Assembly: GCA_022749755.1 (NCBI GenBank)
Contig: CM040447.1
Span: 8,922,087-8,986,086 of the forward strand
Length of the DNA: 64,000 bases
Direction: 5' to 3'
From: Azadirachta indica
Lineage: Eukaryota; Streptophyta; Magnoliopsida; Sapindales; Meliaceae
Made by a program: the position numbers and the translations under genes. Under the pieces are notes generated by a model. The model was not told where the DNA came from, ran no database searches, and saw nothing but the letters and a program-made list of their open reading frames with translations. Positions within the stretch are counted from its first letter, which is position 1; every line of letters begins with the position of its first letter. Of this stretch, positions 11,019-23,889 are shown one piece after another.

Positions 11019-12436
11019 TGTTACAACTTAAAAGTTGTAACTCCCAAGTATAGGTTGTCTCAAGTAATAAAATTCGAAAGTCTGAGTGTCAGTTCACAGA
11101 AAATATGTTATATTAAGTCCACAAGTCCAAAGGTCTAAATATTACAAGTCCAAATATTCAAATATTATAATAAATGGAATGAATTTGCTTACTGTCAAAT
11201 TTAAATTCAATATTATTATATATTAGGGCATTAGGGATCCATTTTAATGATTTGTATAGAACTTATTCTTGATCTTTTTTTTTTTTTAAAGAAAAACACA
11301 ATTAAGAATCAAAAGAAGTAATCTTAATTGGATGATAAAAAAAAAACATTTAAGCACAAAGAAATCAAAAGACTTACCTTTTAATTGATGGTGAAAAACT
11401 ATAAGTTGCCTTACTCTTGATATGTAGAAAACATCCAAGCATTCAATGTACCATTTGTTAATAATGAATCAAGGTTTCTAACAATTCAAAATTACTTGCA
11501 AAATATAGTACTCAATCAATAAAAAGATTGGCAATGAAGAACAAAATAAAGGATCAAAGAACAAAACTATAAAATCATCAAAAGTTCACCCTTAGTCCTA
11601 ATTACGAAATTAGAAATACATTATTTAATTAAAGTTTAAATTACAAAAAGAAAACAGAAATGGAAACAAAACTGATCTGCCTCCTCACTTCCACATCTTC
11701 CTTTATATAGGTAAAACAAAAGACATTTCACATGTGTGAACATAATTTTGTCAATTTCCAATTAATCACACCTTATCAACTTCCAACATATTTTTGACCA
11801 TGAAAACCACCGAATTTCATAAAACAGCCTTCTTCAAAGTTGTAGTTGAATGACTCATCTATCTAATGGTCCATATTTCACCCTTATTGCTGTTTTAAAC
11901 CGTGAGTTGTGTTGAAAATAGGCAGAGATGTTCAAGTCGCATTTCTCCACCGCCCTTCTAGAATGATAGCTCTTTTTGGTAACCGACCAGTTGAAATTTG
12001 ATAAAGTACAAAACATAAACAATTTAGATCCCTTTCTCAGCTTTTTGGATCACCCAACCATATAATTTTTTGTTACGTATTTAGGGGAATACAGCCCAAA
12101 TATAGAAGCATGTTGGGCTAGTTCAAAAAATGCGCTTGAGTTCTGTTGAAGCCCAAATTTGTCCCATTAATTGCTCGAACTGGTCCAACCTTTGGCTTAC
12201 AAAGTTGTGAAATGATGAGTTTATATTTTTCCAGCCCAAGAATTGTATCAATTGATAATTTGGATTGAAAGATACGCTCATTATACGAAACCTGTACAAA
12301 ACTGACTATTTAATTCAATTCATGTTTTACAATTCAATATAAAGGAATATGCTTCATTATTGGGGAATAGAAGGACATTATTAAGTGTAAATCATAATAT
12401 TTCTCTTGATAAACCTACATTTTTAAACATTCATCA
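11019..12436 (-). repeat. 5' LTR of element B
   Basis: A 1418-bp LTR that reads, in plus orientation, TGTTACAACTT to CATTCATCA. It is the reverse complement of the C LTRs (31198-32607, 41331-42742). The possible target duplication on the right is TTCAA (12437-12441); the left partner was lost with the 3' end. Confidence 0.9.
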
Positions 12437-12908
12437 TTCAACATGGCAAGTTAACACTAAAGGGTGAATGATGAAAAGGTTAAGTTTAATATTTACCATG
12501 ACATGAAACCTTCAACTAACATAAGCACTTCTCATAGGTAGATGTAATTAATAATGGTGTAGTAGGTACTCATGGAAATGAGAAGAAAGAATCTTGGAAG
12601 GAAGCGTGTGAGATTGCCAAAATTTTCAAAAAGAAGAAAAAAAGGTCACAAGATCGACTTACTCATAGGAGACATGTTGCGCCTATTCATTGAGTTCTAT
12701 TGTTAAATTCAATACTAGGGTTGATTCTGGGCAAGTTAAAGTCAAGAAAGTTGGTTTTGTTCAAAATAAAAGAGTATTACATCTTGACAAGGTTAATATG
12801 AAAAATAGAGATGGGAGATTATTTCGCATGAATGGCCAAAAACTCAAGCATTATTTTAGTGGAAAAGGGTGGAACGTGGAAAATTTTCCAGTTAAGGATC
12901 CCGGTTGA
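12437..12908 (+). pseudogene. Protease end and integrase tail of element A
   Basis: 12437-12540 reads VQHGKLTLK and KVKFNIYHDMK, the continuation of the protease that stops at 7998. The same segment is found on the minus strand in D at 19770-19860. After a short unclear stretch, 12690-12908 gives the C-terminal tail of integrase: GKLKS in one frame, then NMKNRDGRLFRMNGQKLKHY and a stop at 12908. RT, RNase H and the catalytic integrase core that should lie between are absent, so a large internal deletion has occurred. Confidence 0.65.
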
Positions 12909-14597
12909 TTGAATCAATGACAAGTCAAGCTAGGGACATTAAATCTGAGCTTTTTATCCATTTTAGTTTAGTTTAATTAAATTTGTGATTAAATTTTCTT
13001 TTCATTTGCTTCATTTATGTTGTAGGTATGGAATTGTTTTTGGAGCATGAATCAAAATTTTGGCTAAGGAATAGAGGGAAAAACAAAAACTAAGTGTATT
13101 TTTGCCCAAAGGCAAACGCAAATGCACAACAGTGCCTACATGCCTTGTGCAAGCCACGCCTCTACAAGAGGTAGAAAGAAGGGCATGCCTGCGCCTTGCA
13201 CTAGGCACAGTTGCGCACCCTTGTAACTTTCGTAAGGTACATATTTTTCCCTAATTTTTTTTGTGCTTTTGCTTCTCTTGCATAAGTTAATTTCCTCCCT
13301 CTTTTTCTTCAAACATAAACCTTTATTTCACAAATCTAAATAAAAAATTCATCCTCCAAACACTTCCCAATCCACACAAACTCACTTTCAAACATATTTG
13401 TTTTAACAATTTTCCATTCTCCTAAACTCTAACCTAAAAACACAAAACTCAAAACCAACACAATGTAATCCAACTTTCTTTAAGAAACATCAATTTAAGA
13501 CAACCCCATCAAATCCAAGCAAGCCCTTACTCTTCCATTGCAAGTAAGTCTCTTGAAGCCATTCCAAATTATTAATTTGTTGAAATAATCAATTTGGGTA
13601 TTTTTGGACTGTTGATAGAATGTGGAGTTGCGTGTTGTCTTTGTTGCAAACATTTGATGAATTGACTTGTGAAAATTGGTAGCGGCGTACATAGGCATTG
13701 AATTGAAGTATAAAATAGGGTTTGGAAGTACTAATTGCATTGTTGAATAGGTAGTGCTTAAATTGTGTCCACCAAGTGTTTAATGAAATGTCAAAAAGAG
13801 TAAGTTGTGAGATCCGAAAACACTTGCTTTGTGTTTATTTTGTAGTTAAACATTGGGAACAATGTTTATTTTAAGCGTGGCGGGTAAATTGTGAAATCTC
13901 ATTTTCATGATGATATGATTGTTTATTTGACTGATTTTATTAATCAAGATTAGTTTCACTTGTTTTAGCACACCGACACAAGTCTTACAAATTTTCTTCT
14001 TCATTTTTATGCATGTTTATTTTTTATTAGTTGTTTTTTTTATTTCATGTTCTTGGATTTAACCTTTTATGTTTTGAGATTGTGCGTGTTCAAAATAGAA
14101 AGCCAATGATATGAATTCATTGAGAGCAGGTAGTTTTTAAAGAATGATGATTGTTGAGAAAACCTAAGTGCTTGGCCAGTCACTAAATTCACTTTGTTTT
14201 TGGATTCCTTACATTTTTTTTTAGCACATAGCCTCATCTTTTCAACTATTTTCATTCTTAGAAAAAGTTTATGTAAACAAAGCGAACTAGCTAAATTTCT
14301 TTAGATTCTAAGAACTTTTTGATTATCACTTGATGTAAAATTTAGGAAATGCACCATTCAAGTAATGAATTAGGCCATCCTCTAATCATTTAAGCATGCT
14401 TAAACCCTTCCAAAATAATTAATACCCAATTCACTCCTTTTAAGCTTACTTTTGTTGCTTACTTCTTGTCACACACATAGTAGCTTGCCTTTGAATTAAT
14501 TTTAATAACCTTTGGCTCAGCACTCTAAACATTTGATCATTCTATTACTAATTTGATTAAGGGAAGATGGGCGGAGTATGAAAATTTGGGCTAAGTT
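12909..14597 (+). other. Non-coding 3' region of element A, left part
   Basis: No ORF resembles an env-like gene. At 13848-13867 lies a perfect 8-bp inverted repeat with a 4-nt loop (AAACATTG GGAA CAATGTTT), followed by TTTTAAGCGTGGCGGG. A block of this kind downstream of integrase is familiar from Athila elements, and a counterpart occurs in C at 40366-40383. The rest shows nothing I can name. Confidence 0.5.
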
Positions 14598-17511
14598 CAC
14601 TACAAGAAATATGACTTATAGTAGCATTTTATGGTAGCATTTTTTTTCATAATGCTATTATATGTTAATTTATTGTAACATTTTTTTTTAAAGATGCTAC
14701 AATTAAGTATTGAAGTAGTAATACTTTTTATTTTATTACATTTCATATTCAATTTGTAGCATTTTTATAAATGTTATGTTTAACGCTAATTAATATAACA
14801 TTGAAAAAGTGCTACCAAATAATTTTTTTTAATGACATTGAAAAAATGCTAAAACCGCTAAAACTAAATTCTTAAATGTATTTCGATTATTAAATATTAA
14901 AGGGTTGATATATTTTTTATCTTTTTTTTCTCTAAGTTAAACAAAAATAACAAATCCCTACATCTCTCTTCCACCTGATTTTTCTTTAGAGATGTTGGCG
15001 TTCTGCTATATTTCTATTTCAAGCAAACCTAATCGAATTTCCTCCAATTTTTCTAGACTAGCAACCAAATCATTGAAGAATAATTCACTTTACTGTATAG
15101 ATTTGTGTTCAATCTCTAGAAGTCACTCTCTCACCTTTCTTCTTACTGCTTTTTGCCTCTCTTCTTTGCCTTTGCTTTCATTTTTGCACAAGTTTCTCTT
15201 TATATGCTTTCTTTGAGATTAATATTAATGGGTTTTGTAGTTTACAGGAAGTAGGGGTTGAAATAAAGGATGAAGATAAAAATCAATCAGCTAAAGATAT
15301 GGGCCACTTCATATTCGGTGATTTGTTCAATTTTTTTAATTATTATTATCATAGTGAGTTTTATTATGTAGCAAATCAAGGGGTGAATAGAAATGAACAA
15401 CACATAGCAAAATATTTTAGGCATCTAAGCATGTAGCTGCTGATAGTCTTTTCTTCTTTACTCTTCTCTCACATTTATTTAATTATAATATGTTAGTTGT
15501 TGTTCTACTAGATTCTTTGATGTAGTAGTAGGTTGTTGCTATCTTATTGTTGCTATTATGCATTTTGTTAGCTTTTGTATAGGTTCTCATTTGTTGTTGC
15601 CGCAACTATAAATGTGCTGTAGGATTTGGATTGGGTTATTTTTATTTGGTTTTACTATATGTCCTATTATTTTATTGCTACATTGATTTACTTGTCAATT
15701 GTTTATCATTGCAAAATTATGCTCCTCCTTGATCACTATACACATGTTGGTTCAATTGTTTATCTCAACTTAAGCAAATGGAGTTTCATATTTCTCTTAT
15801 TTACTGTGAAGAAAATAAGGTAGTTGACACTGTTGCAAAGTTGGGGCTTAATTGTGTTTCATTCACTGGGTGAAACTTACCTCCACAATAAATATGCACG
15901 GATTTTATGCTTAATGTTTAGGCGGTTCCTAATTTTAGTTTTTTTATAATAGTTGATGTTACCTACTGTTTTGGTTCATTATTGCTGTTGCTGAGTTGCT
16001 GGCAGCTGTTTTTGGAAGTTTTACAGCGACAAGATTACTGTTGTTGGTGATGAAAGTGCAACACCTTTTTACTTACTACATGTAGGTGCTTCCTCCTGCA
16101 TTTAGCTTATTGTATATACTTCCCACATTTATTACCTTCTTGCTGCTACTTGCTGCATTTAGCTGCTATTGCCTATTGCCGTTCTAGTTGCTGGCTGCAT
16201 TTTTGCTACTGCTAATATTTCCTTCATTTAGCTTCCTGTGTCTACTTTACTTCTATTCCTTGCCTGTTGCTGCTATTTTGCTGATCTGTTGTTTTGATTT
16301 TTTGCTGTTTTACTGATCTACTGTTTTGCTATTTTATTGATATGCTGTTTTGCTATTTTTTTGTAGCTGCTACTTGCTACATTTTTGCTGCCTATTTGAT
16401 GCTGTTCTGCCCAGAATGCCACCTATTTCTGCTGGCTAAGGACCAGGTTATGCTACTGCTCTATTTTTCTTTTGTAGTGTGTGACATTTGGCTTAATAGT
16501 CTAGAGAGGAGCTTTAACTGTTAGCTTGATTTTCTTTAATATTTCTCTCCTTAGTTTCCTATGCTTAAGCTATTATTAAAAACACAAACCACTAAAATGA
16601 TGCAAAGTTGTAGTTATTATTGGTCTGTGATGACCTACACGACTTGTTTTTGGTCCTCTCAAAACGAGTTTCTTGTTACATCATCAAAACTGTGATTAGA
16701 GACTCTTGTAGAAAAAATATTGCTTATAAGATATGCATTTATTCATACAAAGTATAATGTTTCTAATCTGCTTATTTTTGCATTTAAAGAATCATTATTG
16801 ATTATTTTCATTAATGAAATACAAATAACTTTTTGTTAAATTTATAATGCAGGTTATGAAGATCCAAATATTTTATTGGGAAATAGAGACGAACTAAAGA
16901 AAACAAAGTATTAGGAAACAAAAATATTTAAGCTTTATTATGAAATGATATAATTGTTTATATATTGTTTCTTTCATACAATACGTGTAAATATATATGT
17001 ATATAATTTTCATCAATAGAATAATTTGAATGATAAATTATATGTATTGTTTGACATTTGATATTTACAATTTGATTGATAATATTAAGAAAATTAGAAG
17101 TTATTGTATAAATATTGATATATTATATTCATAACCTTTAAAAAACACTACAAATGTAATATATGAAATAATTGTCATGTGTTACAAATGATGGCACTAA
17201 TAAAATGCTATAAAGATGCATTGTTTGGCTTGCTAAGCCTATAATAGTAGCATTTTCTTCTTGTTATAAATTCACATTTACTAGCATTTTATAAATGTTA
17301 TATATCATACAAAGATAGCACTAGTAAGATGCAATGATAGTTAATTACATAGCTTTTTTCCTGTGCTACTAATTCTTTTTTGTAGCATCAAAAAAAGCTA
17401 CAAAAGACAAGAACTTTTAGTTACGTTGGCTAACATAGCATAGACTAAAATGCTACCAAATATGTATGGTAGCATTTTTTAGATGCTACTGCATATAACT
17501 TTGTTGTAGTG
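14598..17511. mobile_element. Non-autonomous CACTA (En/Spm) transposon
   Basis: The element begins CACTACAAGAAATATGACTT and ends with the inverse TTTGTTGTAGTG. It is flanked by a 3-bp duplication GTT (14595-14597 and 17512-17514), the size expected for CACTA elements. Both ends carry repeated GTAGCATTTT motifs in direct and inverted order over about 250-350 bp, the usual subterminal repeats where transposase binds. No transposase ORF is present in 2914 bp; the short ORFs inside are not recognised. The interior from about 14950 has CT-rich leader-like sequence and then T-rich DNA, possibly captured host sequence. Confidence 0.9.
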
Positions 17512-17514
17512 GTT

Positions 17515-18281
17515 CTTATTGAGTAACCGGGCCTCATGCCTAGGCAAGCACAGAGAGCTCGTGTAAAAAAAGGTAGAGTGAGGCAGAATTGATTAAAATG
17601 TAAGGCCAAACTTTTACTGAGTAACCGGATCTCATGTCTAGGCAAGCATGAAGAACTCGCATAAAAAGGTAGAGTGAGACTATAAAAAAAATATAAAAAA
17701 TATATATTTATAAAAAAAGAAAAAAAAAGCTTATGCAAATAAGTAAGTTTGGGGGTGCATTGGTGGCAATTAAAAGTTGAAGAGTGAGAATGCTTTTAAC
17801 TTAAAAATTTGGAGATTGAGATTGTCTTTAGAATGATTAAGATGGTGGGGTGACTGAGTGACATTCGCCCTAACATTGGCCTAGTATTACACATATAAAT
17901 TAAATCCTCATTATTTGAATGATGCTCCTTTTTTCATGAAAAGCAGTGTGATGATTAAGTTTTTAGAGTCCATTTAGAAGTCCAAGTTAGTTCATTTGCT
18001 TGCATAAAACTAATCCAACCCAAGATGATTAAGTTCATTTGCTACTTACACACTTGCATAAGGAATCTAAAATAAAGTGGTATTTGGTTTCCATATTGAA
18101 ATCTTAGATTAAATGTCAACACTTTGAAAATCTCCTTAGACTGCTTGACTTTTAATTTATGAAGCTTGTTCTTAAAAGTGAATTACTTGCTCAAAATGAT
18201 GAATTTTTCTTTCTGTTAGTTAATGCTCCTTTGTTTTTATTTGCTTGAAGACAAGAAAATATTTTAGGTTTGGGGGTTATT
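17515..18281 (+). other. 3' region of element A: AGTAACCGG repeats and polypurine tract
   Basis: Two copies of an about 70-bp block (17519-17584 and 17615-17681) share GAGTAACCGG, YCTCATGYCTAGGCAAGCA and AAAAAGGTAGAGTGAG. A diverged third copy is in element C at 40830-40895. Further on, GTTTGGGGGTG occurs at about 17747, and the polypurine tract GGTTTGGGGGTTAT stands immediately before the LTR at about 18268-18281. Confidence 0.6.
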
Positions 18282-19766
18282 TGATAAGTGAGTAGTGTTA
18301 TTTTGATGAAATTCTTTGTTTCTGTGCAAAATTAAAGATAGTCACAGTTAAAGTAATAAATGACACAAAAACATGATAAAAAGGGACAAGTAATAAAAAA
18401 TTGGGACCAAAATGCAAGGAAATGAAGGATTTAAATGTGAGAAATTAAAATGTAATATTTGAAGACTTAGAGACTTAATTAAAAAAGACTAAAGGACTCA
18501 ATTGAAAGTGCGCTGATTTAGTGCATGGCGCGCTTGCACCCATTCACAGCATGCCCAAAGGCAAAAAGTAAGGCACGGCCATGCCAAGCTTGGTGCGCTC
18601 GCACCATGATGATTCCTTGCAGACAGAAACAAAGATGCGGCCGTGCTGTAACTAACCGTGCCTGACTAAATTTGAGTCAAATTTCAGCCCTTGGATAAGC
18701 ATTTTATGGCTAGATTTGGTTGATCCTAACTTTCCTCATTTTTGGGATATCAGCCACCATATAAAAAGGATCATCCAAGAATAGAAAGAGAAGAAGCATT
18801 TTTAGAGAGAGAAAGGAAAGGACAAGGACAGAAAATTTTAGAGAGAGAAGGGGAAGAATCAATCAAGCTTGAAGGCCTTTGAGAAAAGACTTGAATATTG
18901 ATTGTGGAACTCTTCATCACTAGTTTTGTCTTCTCAAACTCTTACTTTTATTTTGGAAGTCATTTTATTTTTATTATTAGATTGTTGTAAAGATGAATGA
19001 ATTTCATTATGGACTTGTGCTTGATTTTTGATATAGTAGAATATATTTTCCATGTTCTAAGCTTTTGATGTAGCCTAATCCTACCATGTTTTGCCTAATT
19101 AAAGAATTTTTTATTGTTATTAATTTTTAATCATTTGGGTTTTTCTTGCACTGAATGCTAATGATTTATTGTGTAATGAATTATTAAATTAAATATGAAT
19201 AAATTGGTACTAGAGATAGTTTAAATCATTTATGGGATTTGAAAAACTCATTCTAGTATATTTAGCATTTGGGAGAACATCAATGACTAGATAATCACAT
19301 TAACAATTAATTTCTAACAGTTAATAACAGGTTGGATTTAAAGATCGTATAGCTAACTTAGTCAGATAGGGATATTGGTTGATTTAGCTAAATGTAAACC
19401 TAGTTCAGCACTCAGAAAAAGGAGTGAGGTTACTTAGAACTTGTGATTAGTGTATTAAAAATGAAAACTTAGGAAATTTTGAATTAAAAGAGATATGTTA
19501 AAGGTTAGGTGAAATCAAAATTGTAGGACCATTTTCATTTCAATTTCTGCACATACTCTTTTATTAGCCTAATTCGTTGTCTTTTATTTTTGTTAATCAA
19601 TTTATTTGTTCTTTTTTTTTTTTTGTAATTTTTGTTATATTTTCTTGCTCTTATAATTTTTGAGTGCCTAGATAAAGTCAATCTATCATAGTCCTCATGG
19701 GTATGACAACCCCTTCTTTTTCACTTACTACTTGCACGACCTTGTATACTTGCAGGATACGTATCA
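18282..19766 (+). repeat. 3' LTR of element A
   Basis: Runs from TGATAAGTGAG after a polypurine tract to ACGTATCA, ends being TGATA...TATCA, 1485 bp. The interior has a GC-richer segment at 18510-18660, a TATA-like ATATAAAAAGG at about 18760 and GA-rich leader sequence after it. After 19766 the sequence becomes the minus-strand protease of D. Confidence 0.75.
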
Positions 19767-20665
19767 CTTTTTGGAGTTTTCATTTCATGGTAAATGTTAA
19801 ACTTGACCTTCTTTTTGTCGCCTTTAACGTTAACTTGCCACGTTGAACATCAATATAACCTCCATCGATGGCTTATAAAAGGCTGGCTAAGAATGAGAGG
19901 CATCTCGTCATCTTCTTCCATATCCAACACAAAATTTGTGGAAATATAAATTTGCCAACTTAACCAACATATCTTCTAAAATTCCACAAGGATGAGTGAT
20001 AGACCTATCAGCTAATTGTAATGAGATGGTCAATGGCTTTACTTGTCTAACGCCTAATTTCCTGAAAATAGAGAGTGCCATTAGATTAATACTAGCTCCG
20101 ACATCACACAATGCTCTTTAAAGCATAAACCTCCATTAGCAAAAGGAATAGTAAAACTCCCTAGATCTTTTACTTTCTAAGGTAATTTCTTCTTAAGAAT
20201 TGCACTACATTCCTCTATGAGTTTTATCATTTCCAAATCCTCCAATTGTTGCTTTTTGGACATCACTTCCTTCGTAAACTTGGCATAATTAGGCATTTGT
20301 TCCATGGCATCCGCAAATAGGATGTTGATATAAATCTCTTTGAAAATCTCAATAGACTTGGAAAATTAAGCATCAATCTTCTTCTTTTGAAATCTCTGAC
20401 GAAACGGAAAAGGGTTTTAAAAAGTGGAGGATTATCAAGAAACAAAATTTTGCTAGGCTTTTCAGCCTAAATCTCATTTTCTTTTTCATGCTTCTCTTCT
20501 TGGATTTTTATAGATGGCTTTGTTGTTTTAGCCTCTTTAGTTAGAGCATATTTCTATTATTGCTATAAGAGAAGTTCTCATGGTTACAAAGCCCCTGATG
20601 GTATTGATTGGGCAAATTGTTGGTTGGCTGAAAGTTATAACTTTTATAAAGTTGTTGAAGACACA
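19767..20665 (-). pseudogene. Athila-like gag-protease remnant (element D)
   Basis: On the minus strand, right to left: gag C-terminus (NNLPNQYHQGLCNHENFSYS at about 20640-20580), the gag-protease linker, then protease. Protease is clearest at 20111-19908 (CDVGASINLMALSIFRKLGV, LQLADRSITHPCGILED). The active-site position reads DVGAS with the Asp kept. It stops at 19767 where element A inserted; the rest of D should lie on the other side of A but is not recognisable before 5790. Multiple stops. Confidence 0.7.
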
Positions 20666-20669
20666 TACA

Positions 20670-22110
20670 AATAACTTGTATAGAGGTTTCATAACATTTA
20701 GACTTCAAAAACATTTTCAAAATATTTTCTTTTTCAAGAAAAGCTAAACTCTCCTAAAATTTCCAAATTTGAGGTTCAACCATTTAAAAATTCATAACAA
20801 TTTTTATAAGCATCTAAAAATCACGAAACTTTTCAGAATACAAATAGACATGCATATAAAATAATATACCAATTTTTAGTACATTTGAAGGTCATTGATT
20901 AGTCAAATCAATATACCAATTTGGGTTCTTGAATGTTAATTTCAGTTCCCCTTGGAACCCATTTCATATTTTAACCAAATGCATTTACTTTGATGAAACA
21001 CCTGTGACTCAAATGACCATAGATGTTGCAATAATTACAGGTTGAATTTGTGAGAATTTTTTAGGACGTCTTACAAAATAGTTCTTGTAAAATTTTTGTA
21101 TTGCATGTGGCTTATAGCCAATGCCACCCTTATCAAAAACACATTTTTGAGAACCTAGAAGTAGTTCTAAATTCTTTTGACCTTTTATAAATTTTAAAAC
21201 TATTTTATTCAAGTCAAAAGATTTCTTTCTAAGATTTTCAATTTCTTTCAAAAAGCCCTCGTTATTTTCAAAACCAAAATTGATTTCCTTCAAAGAGGTG
21301 ATCTCATTAGATAAAATATCAATTTTGTTTCTCAAAATTTCATTATGTTTTTGTAAATTTCATTTTCTTCTTTCCAAGCAATTTGTTCATTCTTCAAAGT
21401 AGCATTCTCAATTTCAAAAATATTCTTCTCTTTTTTCAAGGATTCAATCTCAATTCTAAGATTATTAATTTTCTTTTCGAGAATGCAGTTTTTGGAAGTC
21501 AATTTTTCAAAATTTTTATTCAATTCTTCATATGCTTCTAACAATTTATTATATGAAAAAGGATGTTCAGAATCACTTACCTCATTATCTCCAAATGCCA
21601 TGAAGCACATGTTGGCAACTTCATCCACCTCTCCATCTTTATCTCTGTGCTCATCATGTTTATGCTTCTTGTTGTAATGAGTTTCAAGAAAATCACCATG
21701 TTTGCAAATGGTTCAATTCCTTGACCTCATTAATTTGGTTTTTACCATCATTAAATTCTTCCAAAGCAAACCAAATATCATGTATGGAATCAAGCATGGA
21801 ATGCCTATTTATCTCATTTTTGTCTAATCTACAAAACAAAATATTTGTTGCTCTAGCATTTAAGGAGGCATTTTTCTTATCAACATCTTCCACTTACTTT
21901 TTAGTTTAGATAAGAATTTATCATTGGAAACTATCTCGCAAAGCTCAAAATCTATAGATTTCAAAAATATCATCATTCTAGCTTTCAAATATGCATAATC
22001 ACAACCATAATAATATGGAAGCCTAGTAATGCATTGTCCTTCTACATGTCCTAGGGTTGCAATGGATCTTCTCTAAGATTGTTAAATTTGTCACTAGAGA
22101 ACCTTGCACT
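20670..22110 (-). pseudogene. SIRE-like copia gag remnant (element I)
   Basis: Minus-strand gag in several frames. Near 22040-21950: YYYGCDYAYLKARMMIFLKS, the start of a copia (UBN2) gag. 21893-21693: ATNILFCRLDKNEINRHSML. 21628-21332: VANMCFMAFGDNE followed by a long charged coiled-coil region (LLEAYEELNKNFEKL and onward). 21335-21009: GIGYKPHAIQKFYKNYF, then a zinc knuckle CNYCNIYGHLSHRC (CX2CX4HX4C) at about 21040-20995, and MKWVPRGTE at about 20965. This long gag with coiled coil and late knuckle matches Sirevirus-type copia elements. Protease and pol are missing on the left. Confidence 0.75.
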
Positions 22111-22124
22111 GATATCAACTGAAA

Positions 22125-23330
22125 TACTACTAAGCAACTTAAGAGGAGGGTTGACTTAGGTTTTTGATGACAAACAACAAGAAGTTCGGTTTTTGTTCAA
22201 ACAACCACAAATTCAAATCAAACACAAATATAAAGGTGTAAGGATAAAGAGATTAACAAAAGATTTATAGTGGCTCGGCAACAACCCGGCCTACATCCAC
22301 TCCTTCAAGCTCCACTTAAAGATTTTACTAATACCAAGTCTTGATCTCACAAAATTTTAAAATACAACCAAGGGATTATGGTATTTTTTAACCTTAAAAG
22401 TGTTCCTCACCCCAAACACTCAAATAACTTAGGATTTATGGTATCCCATAACCAAAGCTTAGCTCACCCCAAACACTCACAATCTAATATTTATGGTATC
22501 CTACGACCCTTACAATGTTTTGACTCACCCTAAACACTCATAATATTATTGAATCAAGTGAAAGTAGACCTCTTTCACTTTCTTACAACAAAATCATACA
22601 AGAACGAGGAAGAATAACTTACTAATTTGATCTCCACAAGTATAGATGGTGAAATTGAATGTTCTTAGAGATCCTAATCTGTGTATGATGATTTCAAGCT
22701 CAAGAATGTGTTTGAGTTTTGCTCGTAAGAAGTGTAATAAGATTATTGCTTAGCAAAATCTTAGTTTCAAAGGAGTCTTTGTGTAAAATGAGAAACAAAC
22801 AAAAAATAGCCATTTTTGGCCATTATGGCTAAAAATTCAAACACTAAAACTATTCTTTAATTCACACTTTAGTACTATGCAAGCACTGTTCAATTGAACG
22901 AGATATTATTCCCTGGTTTTATTTAAGAAAACTAGTCGTTGTAGCACTGTATATGGTTCACTTAGACCAACAAGAAAAAACAAAAGACTGAAACCTAAGA
23001 AGGCAACCAACTGATAAGTTCAACCAACTTTAGGAGATATTCTGTCTCTCATTTGGTCTAACATTATGGTCGAGTTAGTTGACCGACACAGTTCAAACTA
23101 CTGTTCAGGTCAATGTTCATAAATTTGAAAATTTTTCATTTTGTTCCTTTTAAGTGTTTCAAAATCTTGCAATGTGGTCCAATTTCATATTTTAAAAACT
23201 TAAATTTTGGCCGACTTTTTAAACTTAAAACAATTGGTTTTGAAAAATTCTTAAGCTTGACACACACATCATACATACTTACAAACACAAGCATAGAAAA
23301 GTAATACAAAATAAAATATCAAACTTCTGA
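22125..23330 (-). repeat. Probable LTR/leader of SIRE-like element I
   Basis: Directly upstream (minus sense) of the gag, with a degenerate TGATATCAGTGCAAGG at about 22110 in primer-binding-site position. The block contains repeated short sentences such as TATGGTAT, CCCAAACACTCA and ACTCACCC (22375-22540). The far edge is not determined; about 23330 is an estimate. Confidence 0.45.
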
Positions 23331-23725
23331 CGTCATTCTTCAATTTACTGAAGGGCTTTCATTATACTTTACTTAAATGCCTTAATTTTAGATATTCTTT
23401 AAATATTCACAATTGCATTCCAATTCTTCATGCAAGAAATATTACAATAAATGCTATAAGAAGAATTTAGTTAGTAAAGGATATCAATGTTCATTATCAT
23501 CAAAACAATAGGTTATAATCCTTAAAGCTAACATATTTATCTTCTTTGTTTTTCAATAATATATAGAATACAGAAAACTAAACATCTTTATTATAGGCTT
23601 TCTATAGTTATATTCTTCTTACATAATTTATGAATCACTGCAATACTATTTATTGTTATAATTATATATATATATATAACTACCATACAGTAGCAGTATT
23701 ATACAAACACTAACATCATCAAACA
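23331..23725. other. AT-rich spacer
   Basis: No recognised feature. The last five bases, AAACA (23721-23725), may be the left target duplication of the Tat element (right partner AAAGA, one mismatch). Confidence 0.4.
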
Positions 23726-23856
23726 TGTTGATACTGAAAATTGTAATTTCTTATATCACATAGTAAGAATTGTATTTTTCTTACTTCTTAGTAAGGAAGG
23801 AAAATTTTATTGCTGAATTGGTAAAGTAACGTGCCCTCTTTCTTCAAATGTAGGGT

Positions 23857-23889
<33 letters not shown>

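Larger units (their letters stand above)
7999..12436 (-). mobile_element. Athila-lineage element B, 3'-truncated
   Basis: Minus-strand element of the same family as C (31198-42742). From right to left: 5' LTR, tRNA-Asp-type primer-binding site, gag, protease and a scar of RT. About 1.1 kb of RT is deleted, and everything after the start of RNase H, including the 3' LTR, is gone. It sits inside the protease of element A, whose reading resumes at 12437. Confidence 0.85.
5790..19766 (+). mobile_element. Athila-like Ty3/gypsy element A (decayed, interrupted)
   Basis: Plus-strand pieces in order: gag (5790-7700), protease (7700-7998), the interrupting element B, the rest of protease (12437-12540), the integrase tail (12690-12908), a long non-coding 3' region, a polypurine tract and a 3' LTR (18282-19766). 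RT, RNase H and the integrase core are missing between 12540 and 12690. A CACTA transposon sits in the 3' region. The right LTR edge joins a minus-strand relative (D), so A inserted into D. The left edge is not defined. Confidence 0.7.

Noticed and set aside
15626..16524. Hydrophobic ORFs inside the CACTA element as membrane protein genes
   Set aside because: Apparent hydrophobicity comes from T-rich DNA; no start context, family motif or consistent frame.
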